Shown here: positions 1 to 6,122 of the stretch, piece after piece
Layout of the letters: every line of letters starts with the position of its first letter
How positions within the stretch are numbered: position 1 is the stretch's first letter
Assembly (NCBI GenBank): GCA_903865465.1
Contig: CAIPJU010000936.1
Coordinates: 1 to 8,577 of the forward strand
DNA: 8,577 nt
Direction: 5' to 3'
Source of the DNA: an uncultured Bacteroidota bacterium
GTDB lineage: Bacteria; Bacteroidota; Bacteroidia; Bacteroidales; VadinHA17
Made by a program: the position numbers and the translations under genes
Notes under the pieces: generated by a model
What the model was told of the DNA's origin: nothing
Seen by the model: only the letters and a program-made list of their open reading frames with translations
Database searches by the model: none

Positions 1-1055
1 AAAACAGCTGGGGCTATGCTGCAAAATATGACTATAACCATCGGCTGCTGAGTCCGCCCGAGAAGATGACCACCGGCCATATGTTCGACATTGCCTCGCT
101 GACAAAGGTTGTTGGTACAACGACTTCAATAATGCTTCTCTCCGACCGTGGACTTCTCAGTGTAGATGATCCCGTAGGAAAGTATATTGCTGCTTTCAAT
201 ACTCCTGATAAAAAAAGTATTAAAATTCGTCATCTGCTTACCCATACTGCAGGTCTTTATGAATGGTACCCGCTTTATTACAGTTGTTCCGACAAGCAAC
301 AAACTTATAAGCTTATTGGCGAGCTGCCCCTGATGTTTCCTGTCGGACAGGAGAGACGATACAGCGATCTGGGCTTCGTAATTCTCGGCGAAATAATTGA
401 AACAATCTCAGGGCTTTCCCTTGAAGAATTCATGGCCAAAAATATTTTTCTCCCTCTTCATATGATCAGTACGACCTTCAATCCTCTTCTTTCAGGAAAG
501 TTTGACAAAATAGCTGCCACTTCGCATGGCAATCCCTACGAAAAAAGAATGGTAAGCGATAGCTCCTTAGGAATGATGGTCAAAGGGATCGATCCATCAC
601 AATGGAATGGCTGGCGAACCTATACTCTTAAGGGAGAGGTGAATGACGGAAATGCATGGTATGCCTGCAAAGGAATATCGGGTGCTGCAGGATTGTTTTC
701 GACAGTTGATGACCTGCAAAAGCTTGTTGATATGCTTATGATGAGGGGAAAAACAGATTCGGGTCAGTTCATCTCTGAAAAAACCTTAGAGCTCTTTCTC
801 ACAAAAGATAAATTCAGCAACGGACTGGGTTGGATGATGGACCCCGGAAATTCATTTATGAAGGATGCTCCTTCCGGATCTTTCGGCCATACCGGGTTTA
901 CGGGCACGAGCATCTCAATTGTTCCGGAGAATAAAATATCAGTTATTATATTGATTAACAGACAGAATACCGGACTGAATGCAAATGGCGATTATTATAA
1001 TGTAAACCCGGTGAGGTTACCGGTTTTTAAGGCTGTAATGAAATATCTGAAGTAG
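1..1055 (+). CDS. Serine hydrolase, beta-lactamase fold (class C / family S12-like), N-terminus missing
   Basis: The reading frame is open from the left edge (first whole codon at base 3) to a TAG stop at 1053-1055, so 350 residues are visible and the start lies outside. The three active-site elements of penicillin-recognising serine enzymes are in order. SLTK holds the nucleophile Ser and general-base Lys (visible residues 32-35), YSD stands in the YxN position (residues 120-122), and HTG replaces the KTG box (residues 296-298). LLTHTAGLYEW and GAAGLFST are also typical of this esterase/beta-lactamase-like group. The ATG at base 66 is not the true start, because it lies only ten codons before the catalytic Ser and the sequence ahead of it (NSWGYAAKYDY) reads as the usual N-terminal strand. 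Family members act on peptidoglycan peptides, esters or beta-lactams, and the sequence does not decide the substrate. A signal peptide or lipobox would lie in the missing part. The 3' end overlaps the convergent membrane-protein gene by 29 bp. Confidence 0.88.
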   Translation, partial: NSWGYAAKYDYNHRLLSPPEKMTTGHMFDIASLTKVVGTTTSIMLLSDRGLLSVDDPVGKYIAAFNTPDKKSIKIRHLLTHTAGLYEWYPLYYSCSDKQQTYKLIGELPLMFPVGQERRYSDLGFVILGEIIETISGLSLEEFMAKNIFLPLHMISTTFNPLLSGKFDKIAATSHGNPYEKRMVSDSSLGMMVKGIDPSQWNGWRTYTLKGEVNDGNAWYACKGISGAAGLFSTVDDLQKLVDMLMMRGKTDSGQFISEKTLELFLTKDKFSNGLGWMMDPGNSFMKDAPSGSFGHTGFTGTSISIVPENKISVIILINRQNTGLNANGDYYNVNPVRLPVFKAVMKYLK

Positions 1056-1509
1056 CTTCGCCCCCATTTTTATTTGGCAGGAGCAGTTTTAGAAAAAATT
1101 TCAGGTATTTTAATCCTGAAAGAAACAATCCGATTCCAATACCCATATAGAGTACTGACAGATATGTTTTTGGTAATGAAGAATGCCGTAATGTTATGCC
1201 CAAAGTCATCATTATCACAACGATGATATAGCTTTTCCATGTCATGAATGAGAAGACACATCTCTTCTGGCTGAGAGGGAGAAGCCTCCTCAGGTTTTTA
1301 TCAGCAAGCTTTAGAAAGCCAAAAAAGTGAATGGGAAGACCCGCAAAAATTCCGGCTGAATAAAGCAAAAACTTTTGAGTTCCTTCTGCCTGTTTAAGCC
1401 AGGTCATTGCAAAGTGAATAAGCATTATACCAACGCTGCACCACATTGCACCGGCCAGAAATACAAGCACTCTTTTATCGGCCGAGGGGGTAAATTTTCT
1501 GATATTCAT
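1027..1509 (-). CDS. Conserved four-helix integral membrane protein, function unknown
   Basis: This 160-residue protein has four clear hydrophobic segments at about residues 13-36, 47-69, 93-108 and 115-139, with basic linkers (for example residues 71-83, NLRRLLPLSQKR) and a polar tail. I do not recognise a named family with confidence. Similar small four-helix proteins carrying a GITLRHS-like stretch before the last helix are, as I recall, common hypothetical proteins in Bacteroidota. No catalytic motif is visible. The start was taken as the ATG at 1509-1507, 8 bp after the stop of the YciI-like gene upstream. An in-frame TTG at 1521-1519 would add four residues and overlap that stop by 2 bp, so it remains an alternative. 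The tight spacing suggests co-transcription and possibly translational coupling with the YciI-like gene. The TAA stop at 1029-1027 lies inside the 3' end of the convergent serine hydrolase gene. Confidence 0.8.
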   Translation of the reverse strand: MNIRKFTPSADKRVLVFLAGAMWCSVGIMLIHFAMTWLKQAEGTQKFLLYSAGIFAGLPIHFFGFLKLADKNLRRLLPLSQKRCVFSFMTWKSYIIVVIMMTLGITLRHSSLPKTYLSVLYMGIGIGLFLSGLKYLKFFLKLLLPNKNGGEATSDISLQP

Positions 1510-1517
1510 GATCTGTA

Positions 1518-1805
1518 TCAATGTCTTGCCAGTCTGAAAGGCCTGATTTCGATTGTCTTCCAGACTCCTCCTGTAATATAAGGTTCTTCCTTGAGCATCT
1601 GGTCAAGTGCTGCTCTGTTTGGATACTCATAAACAATCATCGATCCAATCATCTTGCCATTATCATCAAGAATGGCACCACCCAAATGAAATTCACCGGT
1701 TTTTTTGAGAGCATCGACATTTGCCAGGTGATTTTCCCTTACTTTCATCCTTCTGTTCAGAGCTTCAGCATCATTACCATCATAAGCAATAAGTAAAAAT
1801 TCCAT
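1518..1805 (-). CDS. YciI-like protein
   Basis: This is a 95-residue cytosolic protein of the YciI family, a small ferredoxin-like alpha/beta fold that usually forms dimers. The opening strand MEFLLIAYDG, the RxxHL motif around His26, the central GG-x-L/I-x-DDNGKMIGS hairpin (residues 42-55) and the EPYITGGVW segment (residues 74-82, the family's DPY region) all fit. His26 and the acidic residue before PY are the positions proposed as an active site in the family, although most members have no proven reaction. Some homologues take part in degradation pathways as dehalogenases or muconolactone isomerase-like enzymes, but nothing here points to one of these. The length is typical. The gene is first in a minus-strand unit with the membrane protein downstream, and is divergent from the Nramp transporter across a 164-bp gap. 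Confidence 0.88.
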   Translation of the reverse strand: MEFLLIAYDGNDAEALNRRMKVRENHLANVDALKKTGEFHLGGAILDDNGKMIGSMIVYEYPNRAALDQMLKEEPYITGGVWKTIEIRPFRLARH

Positions 1806-1849
1806 AAACTGAATTTTTAATAAAAAGGTTCAAAATCAATAAAAGCGTT

Positions 1850-1857
1850 CAAATTTA
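1850..1857 (-). promoter_or_regulatory. Candidate Bacteroidota -7 promoter box for the YciI/membrane-protein unit
   Basis: Read on the minus strand the bases are TAAATTTG, an exact match to the TAnnTTTG element used by the Bacteroidota primary sigma factor. It lies about 45 bp before the YciI ATG, giving an expected leader of roughly 35-40 nt. I see no good -33 TTG element at the right distance, so this is a partial match only. Confidence 0.4.
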
Positions 1858-1868
1858 TTCATTTTCCC

Positions 1869-1880
1869 GAAGTTAACCTC
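1869..1880. promoter_or_regulatory. Imperfect 12-bp dyad between divergent promoters
   Basis: GAAGTTAACCTC is a palindrome apart from its third and tenth bases and is centred on GTTAAC. It sits upstream of both divergent candidate -7 boxes, at 1850-1857 (minus) and 1906-1913 (plus), where an operator would be expected. I do not recognise it as the site of a particular regulator, and a dyad this short can arise by chance. Confidence 0.22.
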
Positions 1881-1905
1881 CCTTAATTTTGTCGCTATCA
1901 TTGAT

Positions 1906-1913
1906 TATATTTG
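1906..1913 (+). promoter_or_regulatory. Candidate -7 promoter box for the Nramp/patatin unit
   Basis: TATATTTG matches the Bacteroidota TAnnTTTG element exactly and lies 56 bp before the Nramp ATG. A TTTG at 1888-1891 could serve as the -33 element, but the 14-bp spacing is shorter than usual, so only the -7 box is a confident match. Transcription would start near 1919-1921, inside the small dyad at 1916-1930. Confidence 0.45.
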
Positions 1914-1915
1914 TT

Positions 1916-1930
1916 CTGTTTTGGAAACAG
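1916..1930. promoter_or_regulatory. Perfect 6-bp-arm dyad at the expected Nramp transcription start
   Basis: CTGTTT and AAACAG form perfect 6-bp arms around a 3-base TGG spacer. The dyad directly follows the candidate -7 box and would overlap the transcription start, so it could be an operator or a short hairpin at the 5' end of the mRNA. It does not resemble the Fur or MntR boxes I know. Confidence 0.3.
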
Positions 1931-1969
1931 GCTTTTAGTGAAGTTTAATAGATTCATTTTCAGAATATT

Positions 1970-3271
1970 ATGTGGGATTTTAAAAAAATAGTCAATCCCC
2001 GGAAGATATTGGATGATCTCAGGAAAAAAGATCATACTCCTGCTTTCGGGGCTCTCGATATTTTAAAATATATAGGTCCCGGCCTGCTTGTCACCGTTGG
2101 TTTTATTGACCCGGGAAACTGGGCTGCCAATATTGCCACAGGTTCAGGCTATGGTTATACTCTGCTCTGGGTTGTTACACTGTCGACTGTTATGCTGATT
2201 ATTCTGCAACATAATGTTGCCCACCTTGGTATTGCAACCGGCCTTTGCCTCGCGGAAGCTGCCACCATATACATTAATCCTAAAATAGCCAGGTCGGTTT
2301 TGATATTTGCAGTATTTGCTTCGGTTTCCACATCGCTTGCCGAAATTCTGGGTGCATCAATTGCGCTTAATATGCTTTTTGATATTCCTGTCAAGGCCGG
2401 GGCAATATTAGTAACTGTTTTTGTGATGATTATGCTCCTGACCAATTCATACAGCAAAATAGAAAAGTGGATAATTGGCTTCGTCTCAATAATAGGGATA
2501 TCGTTTCTTTACGAAATGTTTTTAGTTAAGGTAGACTGGATGGCTGCTGGCATTGCAACAATAAAACCCTCTATTCCCCAGGGTTCAATGCTGGTCATGA
2601 TGAGTGTCCTTGGAGCTGTAGTGATGCCTCATAACCTGTTTCTTCATTCTGAAATCATTCAGAGCCGCCAATGGAACCTTCAGGATGAGGAGATTATAAA
2701 AAAGCAGTTGAAATTTGAGTTCGCTGATACTCTCTTTTCAATGGTAGTTGGCTGGGCAATTAACTGCGCAATAATCATACTTGCTGCTGCTACTTTCTTT
2801 AAAAACAATATCATGGTAACTGAACTGCCACAGGCAGAGAAGCTTCTTCAGCCTCTCCTTGGAGCAAATGCTGCCGCAATATTTGGTGTTGCACTTCTCC
2901 TTGCCGGAATTGCCTCGGCAATAACATCAGGAATGGCAGGCGGATCAATCCTTTCGGGAATGTACAGCGAGCCTTATGATATTAAAGACAACCACTCGAG
3001 AACAGGTATTCTCATATCACTTCTGGGCGCACTGATTGTGATTTTTTTTGTTGGTGATTTTTTTAAATGCCTGATCCTCTCGCAGGTATTTCTCAGCATT
3101 CAGCTTCCCTTTACCATTGCCATTCAAATCTGGCTCACATCATCAAAAAAGGTGATGGGGAAATACGCGAATAGTCGCTATATGACCTTTCTCCTTTCAT
3201 TTTTTATGGCTATAATTACCTTTCTTAATATTAAATTATTTGCCGGGTATTTGATGACTCTGGTAAGATAA
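1970..3271 (+). CDS. Nramp-family divalent metal (Mn2+/Fe2+) transporter
   Basis: This 433-residue polytopic inner-membrane protein belongs to the Nramp family, proton-coupled importers of divalent transition metals with a LeuT-like fold and about eleven helices. The unwound first-helix motif DPGN is at residues 47-50. The sixth-helix motif AVVMPHNLFLHS starts at residue 216. Asp47, Asn50, Ala216 and Met219 correspond to the metal-coordinating set of characterised Nramp proteins, and His221 is the conserved histidine of the MPH box. Keeping the Met argues for a true transition-metal transporter rather than the Mg2+ or Al3+ relatives that lose it. SQVFLSIQLPF (residues 371-381) is the tenth-helix signature. 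The length is normal for the family. Mn2+ versus Fe2+ cannot be told from sequence, so I give no mntH symbol. The ATG at 1970 is the only reasonable start, and a patatin-like gene follows 11 bp after the TAA. Confidence 0.93.
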   Translation: MWDFKKIVNPRKILDDLRKKDHTPAFGALDILKYIGPGLLVTVGFIDPGNWAANIATGSGYGYTLLWVVTLSTVMLIILQHNVAHLGIATGLCLAEAATIYINPKIARSVLIFAVFASVSTSLAEILGASIALNMLFDIPVKAGAILVTVFVMIMLLTNSYSKIEKWIIGFVSIIGISFLYEMFLVKVDWMAAGIATIKPSIPQGSMLVMMSVLGAVVMPHNLFLHSEIIQSRQWNLQDEEIIKKQLKFEFADTLFSMVVGWAINCAIIILAAATFFKNNIMVTELPQAEKLLQPLLGANAAAIFGVALLLAGIASAITSGMAGGSILSGMYSEPYDIKDNHSRTGILISLLGALIVIFFVGDFFKCLILSQVFLSIQLPFTIAIQIWLTSSKKVMGKYANSRYMTFLLSFFMAIITFLNIKLFAGYLMTLVR

Positions 3272-3282
3272 CTCTGCAAACA

Positions 3283-4083
3283 ATGAAGGAGATCAGATTC
3301 AAAACCGGATTGGTTTTAAGTGGCGGGGGTACCAGGGGCTTTGCTCACCTGGGTGTACTGCAGGCCCTGAACGAATATGGAATATTCCCCGATGTAATTT
3401 CCGGTACCAGCGCCGGGGCTCTCGCGGGTGTTTTATATGCCGATGGTTACTCACCAAGAGAGATCCTGCATATTATGAATACCGGCAGCCGTCTCGATTT
3501 TATGCGTCCCGCAATGCCGCGTGAGGGACTACTTCAGATAAGCGGTATTATGAAAATTCTGAAATCACATCTGAGAGCTACCACGTTTGAAGAGCTCAAA
3601 ATTCCTCTCTACGTTGCTGCTACTGATCTCAATAATGGAAAAGCCCACTATTTCTCTGAGGGTGAACTTATTGAACCCGTAATTGCCTCAGCAAGTATTC
3701 CTGTCCTCTTCCAACCTGTAATCATTAATAATATCTGTTATGTCGATGGTGGGGTACTCGATAATATGCCTCTTCTGCCGATAGAAGGTAAATGCTGCAA
3801 CCTTATTGGCTCATTTGTGAACCCTGTAAGCTATGTGGAAAAAATCAGCGGCCTCATAAACATTGCTGAAAGGTCATTCATGCTCAGCATGTCGAAGGAG
3901 ATAGCCGAAAAATCATCGAAATTCGATATCCTCGTTGCTCCTGAAGTCTTAATGAACTATAAAATTCTTGACCCCGAAAAGGCAGAAGAACTATTTTCCG
4001 TTGGATATAAGGCTACAAAGGAACAACTGCATAAGGCTGATATTAATAAATATATAACAGTCTTACCGGCTTCACTCCAGTGA
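3283..4083 (+). CDS. Patatin-like phospholipase (RssA/NTE-type serine acyl hydrolase)
   Basis: This 266-residue protein is a single patatin domain, a family of Ser-Asp dyad lipid acyl hydrolases. The oxyanion-hole loop SGGGTRGFAHLGVL is at residues 13-26, the nucleophile elbow GTSAG at 41-45 with catalytic Ser43, and the DGG box at 155-157 with catalytic Asp155. ATDLNNG (residues 113-119) and ASASIPVLFQPV (135-146) are also characteristic of the bacterial RssA-like branch. All catalytic parts are present, so it should be active on phospholipids or other acyl esters, but the substrate is unknown. No signal peptide, membrane helix or outer-membrane barrel follows, so it is probably cytosolic or peripheral to the inner membrane, unlike the long patatin-barrel fusions. 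The start lies 11 bp after the Nramp stop, implying co-transcription. The last 12 bp overlap the convergent nfo gene. Confidence 0.92.
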   Translation: MKEIRFKTGLVLSGGGTRGFAHLGVLQALNEYGIFPDVISGTSAGALAGVLYADGYSPREILHIMNTGSRLDFMRPAMPREGLLQISGIMKILKSHLRATTFEELKIPLYVAATDLNNGKAHYFSEGELIEPVIASASIPVLFQPVIINNICYVDGGVLDNMPLLPIEGKCCNLIGSFVNPVSYVEKISGLINIAERSFMLSMSKEIAEKSSKFDILVAPEVLMNYKILDPEKAEELFSVGYKATKEQLHKADINKYITVLPASLQ

Positions 4084-4911
4084 GTACAACTTTCTGATCT
4101 CCTCCTCCCAAAACGATTCATCAGGTGTTTCAAGTATCAGCGGCATATCGTCGAAACGCTTGTCTTTCATAATGTAATTGAAGACTTCTTCCCCGATAAA
4201 TCCCTTCCCAAGATTATCGTGACGGTCAACACGTGTCGCAAATTCTTTTTTGGAATCGTTAAGATGCATCCCTTTAAGATATCGAAAGCCAACAAGTTCT
4301 TCAAATGTTTCAAAAGTTTTTATAATCCCGGCCTCCGACTTTAGGTCATATCCTGCCGTGAAGGCATGGCAGGTATCGATGCACACCCCCACACGCGATT
4401 TGTCCTCAACATGATCGATAATAAAACCGAGCTGTTCGAAGGTATGTCCAAGATTGGTTCCCTGACCAGCCGTATTCTCTATCACAGCTGTCACTCCTGA
4501 AGTTTTTTCCAGAACTATATTAATCGATTCGGCTATCCTTTTCAGGCACTCTTCAATGCCGATCTGGTTCAGGTGGCTTCCCGGGTGAAAGTTAAGCCTG
4601 TCAAGACCCAGTTCTTCACATCTCTTTATCTCATCGAGAAATGAATTCCTTGACTTCTCCAGGGGCTCAGTCTCAGGATGGCCAAGATTAATCAGGTAAC
4701 TGTCGTGCGGCAAAATCTGAAAAGACTGATATCCAAACCTTTCGCAGTTTTTGGCGAAAGTTAATATATTAGATTTTGTGAGCGGATTTGATGACCATTG
4801 CCTTTGATTCTTCGTAAAGAATGCGAATGCCTTTGCTCCTATCATATTAGCATTGACCGGAGCATTTTCCACCCCGCCTGAAGCGCTTACATGTGCACCT
4901 ATATATTTCAT
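4072..4911 (-). CDS. nfo: Endonuclease IV (AP endonuclease)
   Basis: This 279-residue TIM-barrel enzyme cleaves the DNA backbone 5' to abasic sites and removes blocked 3' ends in base-excision repair, using a cluster of three Zn2+ ions. The opening MKYIGAHVSASGG is diagnostic. The nine metal ligands known from the Escherichia coli enzyme are all present at the same residue numbers: His69, His109, Glu145, Asp179, His182, His216, Asp229, His231 and Glu261. They sit in the expected motifs NFHPGSH, IENTAGQG, CIDTCHAF, HLNDS, RVDRHDNLGKG and LETP. The length is close to the E. coli protein (285 residues). The ATG at 4911 gives the canonical N-terminus. It is transcribed alone on the minus strand, and its 3' end overlaps the patatin gene by 12 bp. 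No damage-response operator is recognisable upstream. Confidence 0.97.
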   Translation of the reverse strand: MKYIGAHVSASGGVENAPVNANMIGAKAFAFFTKNQRQWSSNPLTKSNILTFAKNCERFGYQSFQILPHDSYLINLGHPETEPLEKSRNSFLDEIKRCEELGLDRLNFHPGSHLNQIGIEECLKRIAESINIVLEKTSGVTAVIENTAGQGTNLGHTFEQLGFIIDHVEDKSRVGVCIDTCHAFTAGYDLKSEAGIIKTFETFEELVGFRYLKGMHLNDSKKEFATRVDRHDNLGKGFIGEEVFNYIMKDKRFDDMPLILETPDESFWEEEIRKLYSLE

Positions 4912-4981
4912 TATCTGTTTTATAAAAGGATAAAATAACCGTGGCTGAAATTAATTCAAAACATTACATATTATCCCTAAA

Positions 4982-4989
4982 CAAAATTA
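4982..4989 (-). promoter_or_regulatory. Candidate -7 promoter box for nfo
   Basis: On the minus strand the bases read TAATTTTG, an exact match to TAnnTTTG. It lies 71 bp before the nfo ATG, implying a leader of about 65 nt. No -33 TTG is visible at the normal spacing. In AT-rich DNA such a match has an appreciable chance rate, so this is tentative. Confidence 0.33.
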
Positions 4990-5055
4990 CCCGACAGAAA
5001 GTTGCCTGTCTGACTGTTCTAATAATCCGATTTTCTCATTTTCAAATTAATCGTC

Positions 5056-5087
5056 ATTCCTCATCCCGGCGTACCGGGATGAGGAAT
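5056..5087. repeat. Perfect GC-rich palindrome (14-bp arms, 4-base loop), REP/MITE-like unit
   Basis: The left arm ATTCCTCATCCCGG (5056-5069) is exactly complementary to the right arm at 5074-5087, with loop CGTA. The symmetry stops at 5055/5088. It stands out as a GC-rich island in AT-rich surroundings. It lies between two divergent genes, so it is not at the end of either gene and has no T-tract, which argues against a terminator. A palindromic core flanked by GTCATTCC on one side and GGAATCT on the other resembles short interspersed palindromic elements I recall from many bacterial genomes. Only one copy is in this window, so its repetitive nature is inferred. Confidence 0.6.
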
Positions 5088-5148
5088 CTGAAGGCTCAGT
5101 TTGAATTTTTATTATACAAAGTTGATTATTCGCGATACTCAAATTCAA

Positions 5149-5170
5149 AATTTACGTTATGATGTAAATT
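5149..5170. promoter_or_regulatory. 7-bp-arm dyad upstream of the coiled-coil protein gene
   Basis: AATTTAC and GTAAATT are exact inverted copies separated by 8 bases, about 77 bp before the ATG at 5247. The spacing is suitable for a dimeric regulator. No exact TAnnTTTG box follows; the nearest is TAATTTTA at 5184-5191, with one mismatch. The arms are AT-rich, so chance is a real alternative. Confidence 0.25.
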
Positions 5171-5246
5171 AGTCGGATATTATTAATTTTACGCATGAAT
5201 TGCTTTATGAATAACTAAAATTAAGGATAAAAATAAAATTACTTCC

Positions 5247-6122
5247 ATGGAACAGGAAAGCAGTAAAAAACCCGTAGGCATTATAATTGCAACAGTAATA
5301 CTTGCAATAGGACTTATTACACTTGTCTATATGTATTATAGTCAGAAAAACAGGATGCACGATATGGAGATGACCCTGACCCAGGAAAAGGATTCACTTG
5401 CAGGGGAATTAAGAACAATGGTTAAGGAGTCAAATTCTCTCCGTACAAATAATGATACCCTTAACGTAACTCTTACACGTGAGAAGGATAAAATTGTTAA
5501 ACTGCTTTCAATCAATGCAACAAACAGTCAGCTTATTAAAAGATATAAGAGTGAGATCTCCACTATGCGTGAAATAATGAAGAGTTACATCATCCAGATC
5601 GATTCATTAAATACCCGCAACAAAGTACTGACGGCTGAAAACAGTGAGGTTCACCAGCAAATAAGCGAAGAACGAAACACAAATGCCCGGTTATCAAAGG
5701 TTAAGGAAGAGCTCTCCTCCAAAGTTGATCTCGCTTCTTTAATTCAGGCGAAGGATATTGTTGCCGTTTCCCTGAATAAAAAAAGGAAGGAAACCACTAA
5801 AATCAATATGCTCGACAAGCTTAGGATCTGTTTCACTCTTCGTGAAAACGCCCTTGCCAAAGCAGGTCAGAAAGAGGTATATATGAGGGTAATACGTCCC
5901 GATTCGCTGGTAATCACTCCTTCTGCCAATAACTTGTTTCAGTTTAAGGGCAAAAGCATAGTTTACTCTGCAAGCCGTATTGTTGACTATATAAACCAGG
6001 ATATTGAAGTTTGTATTTTCCTCGATAATTCAGGCGATTTTGTTATCGGAAATTACAGCGTTGAGCTCTACCTTGAAGATAACATTATCGGACGAACCAA
6101 CTTTATGCTTTCAAAAAGATAA
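5247..6122 (+). CDS. Single-pass membrane protein with long coiled coil and C-terminal beta-rich domain, function unknown
   Basis: This 291-residue protein is not from a family I can name. Three parts are visible. A short polar N-terminus leads into one membrane helix at about residues 11-31. Residues 33-165 are rich in Glu, Lys, Asn and Ser with Leu/Ile/Met at heptad-like spacing, as in a long coiled coil. A compact, probably beta-rich domain follows at about 186-291, including KLRICFTLREN, EVYMRVIRPD and YSVELYLEDN. Within the coil, TLTQEKD (43-49) recurs as TLTREKD (75-81), an offset of 32 residues. There is no Cys in the coil and no catalytic motif. I recall similar N-terminal helix/coil/C-terminal domain proteins as conserved hypotheticals in Bacteroidota, sometimes labelled chromosome segregation proteins because of the coil; that label is not evidence of function. 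The flanking charges do not fix the topology. The TAA at 6120-6122 directly abuts the hemW stop on the other strand. Confidence 0.85.
   Translation: MEQESSKKPVGIIIATVILAIGLITLVYMYYSQKNRMHDMEMTLTQEKDSLAGELRTMVKESNSLRTNNDTLNVTLTREKDKIVKLLSINATNSQLIKRYKSEISTMREIMKSYIIQIDSLNTRNKVLTAENSEVHQQISEERNTNARLSKVKEELSSKVDLASLIQAKDIVAVSLNKKRKETTKINMLDKLRICFTLRENALAKAGQKEVYMRVIRPDSLVITPSANNLFQFKGKSIVYSASRIVDYINQDIEVCIFLDNSGDFVIGNYSVELYLEDNIIGRTNFMLSKR

Larger units (their letters stand above)
4912..5246. other. 335-bp divergent intergenic region between nfo and the coiled-coil protein gene
   Basis: This is the only stretch over 300 bases without a gene. It is strongly AT-rich except for a GC-rich perfect palindrome near its middle (5056-5087). 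It also holds a candidate minus-strand promoter box for nfo (4982-4989), a short GACAG/CTGTC dyad (4993-5010) and a 7-bp-arm dyad (5149-5170). I see no tRNA, riboswitch or credible small gene. A 73-codon open plus-strand frame from 4941 runs through the palindrome, has no protein-like composition, and is best regarded as chance. Confidence 0.7.

Noticed and set aside
66..68. ATG at 66 as the start of the serine hydrolase
   Set aside because: The frame is open to the window edge and encodes plausible family sequence before this Met. The catalytic Ser would lie only ten residues from the N-terminus, which the fold does not allow.
1375..1796. Two plus-strand open frames (1375-1581 and 1521-1796) opposite the membrane-protein and YciI genes
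   Set aside because: They are antisense shadows. The minus-strand frames encode a clear YciI-like protein and a four-helix membrane protein.
2155..2457. Minus-strand 100-codon open frame inside the Nramp gene
   Set aside because: It is antisense to the strongly conserved Nramp coding sequence and has no family features.
4993..5010. GACAG/CTGTC hairpin as a regulatory element for nfo
   Set aside because: The stem is only 5 bp with an 8-base loop, and it lies upstream of the candidate promoter box, so chance is the simplest explanation.
5056..5087. Intrinsic terminator at the perfect palindrome
   Set aside because: It lies between the starts of two divergent genes, so neither gene ends there, and neither strand has a T-tract after the stem.
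4941..5162. Small 73-codon plus-strand gene in the nfo/coiled-coil intergenic region
   Set aside because: The frame is crossed by the palindrome, its product has no recognisable domain or coding-like composition, and no promoter or start context supports it.
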